This document shows positions 14,029 to 14,135 of a stretch of 14,135 nt of DNA, one piece after another. The notes under the pieces were generated by a model that was not told where the DNA came from, did not search any database, and saw only the letters and a program-made list of their open reading frames with translations. Both the position numbers and the translations under genes were made by a program. Position 1 is the stretch's first letter. Each line of letters opens with the position of its first letter. Source of the DNA: Lentisphaerota bacterium (GTDB lineage Bacteria; Verrucomicrobiota; Lentisphaeria; Oligosphaerales; PUNB01); the NCBI GenBank assembly GCA_003552565.1, contig PUNB01000002.1, forward strand, positions 1 through 14,135, read 5' to 3'.

Positions 14029-14054
14029 CTTGTCTCGCACCTTGTCTCGCACCT
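14029..14054. repeat. Tandem repeat, 12-bp unit, about 2.2 copies
   Basis: CTTGTCTCGCAC at 14029-14040 is repeated exactly at 14041-14052, and a partial third copy (CT) follows. It lies 49 nt upstream of the ATG at 14103. It could be a spacer repeat or a pair of binding half-sites; nothing decides between these. Confidence 0.7.
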
Positions 14055-14102
14055 GTTTCCAAAAAAATGGGATTTGAATTGTGACGAAAGAAAGATTCAG
14101 CT

Positions 14103-14135
14103 ATGGAAATCGATAAGATGACCGCCAAACTTGCC
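14103..14135 (+). CDS. Start of a gene cut by the window edge; possibly ClpB chaperone
   Basis: ATG at 14103 opens a frame of 11 codons to the window edge, giving MEIDKMTAKLA. It is the first start after an in-frame TGA at 14082. The pattern M-x-x-x-K-x-T-x-K resembles the first residues of ClpB disaggregases, but 11 residues cannot establish identity. Only a weak AAAGA-type ribosome binding site precedes it. No heat-shock operator is visible upstream. Confidence 0.3.
   Translation, partial: MEIDKMTAKLA

Larger units (their letters stand above)
13868..14102. other. AT-rich spacer with hairpin and tandem repeat
   Basis: No gene is visible. Positions 13868-13945 are strongly AT-rich, unlike the rest of the window. 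They are followed by a GC-rich perfect hairpin (13951-13970) and a 12-bp tandem repeat (14029-14054). The AT-rich part could hold promoter elements for the gene starting at 14103, but I could not assign boxes. I see no CIRCE or other heat-shock operator. Confidence 0.5.

Noticed and set aside
13981..14102. CIRCE heat-shock operator upstream of the possible clpB
   Set aside because: Only a TTAGCA fragment is present, with no inverted GAGTGCTAA partner.
1..14135. CRISPR array, tRNA/rRNA genes, complete insertion sequences, phage or defence genes
   Set aside because: Reading both strands gave no regularly spaced direct repeats, cloverleaf or rRNA-like sequence, transposase, integrase or recognisable defence domain.

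Overview
The window looks like chromosomal DNA of a Gram-negative-type bacterium with about 50% GC. A member of the PVC superphylum (Lentisphaerota, Kiritimatiellota or a relative) is my best guess. The hints are a formylglycine sulfatase gene, a long 'eukaryotic-like' isoleucyl-tRNA synthetase, and intergenic spacers filled with degenerate short repeats and hairpin elements. The placement is an inference from gene types, not a demonstrated fact. Most of the window is housekeeping sequence.

Layout. Positions 1-606 (minus) hold the N-terminal part of a sulfatase that runs off the left edge. Positions 607-1072 are a gene-free, repeat-rich spacer. A YjbQ/UPF0047 gene (minus, 1073-1489) is divergent from a long run of plus-strand genes: ileS (1720-4899); an unrecognised zinc-ribbon/coiled-coil/two-helix membrane protein (4896-6569); tyrA (6692-7702); dxs (8006-9946); an unrecognised four-helix membrane protein with a TTG start (10007-10516); holA (10516-11637); argH (11634-13004); and trmL (13007-13477). 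After trmL comes a broken minus-strand remnant of a sodium:solute symporter (13480-13867). An AT-rich spacer with a GC hairpin and a 12-bp tandem repeat follows, and then the first 11 codons of a plus-strand gene that may be clpB.

How the genes work together. There are two tightly packed blocks. In ileS/4896-6569 the start and stop codons overlap by 4 nt (ATGA). In 10007-10516/holA/argH/trmL the junctions are 1-nt overlap, 4-nt overlap and 2-nt gap. These blocks suggest co-transcription and translational coupling. The functions are mixed: tRNA charging, tyrosine synthesis, isoprenoid precursor synthesis, replication clamp loading, arginine synthesis and tRNA wobble methylation. This is a housekeeping operon string rather than a dedicated pathway.

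The part least explained by ordinary genes is the DNA on either side of tyrA. Both flanking spacers carry a shared 27-nt motif (26 of 27 identical), and each copy is closed downstream by an inverted partner. They look like two copies of a small palindromic intergenic element. One copy would place the likely tyrA ribosome binding site in a hairpin stem. I found no CRISPR array, complete insertion sequence, RNA gene, defence system or obvious new multi-gene system.
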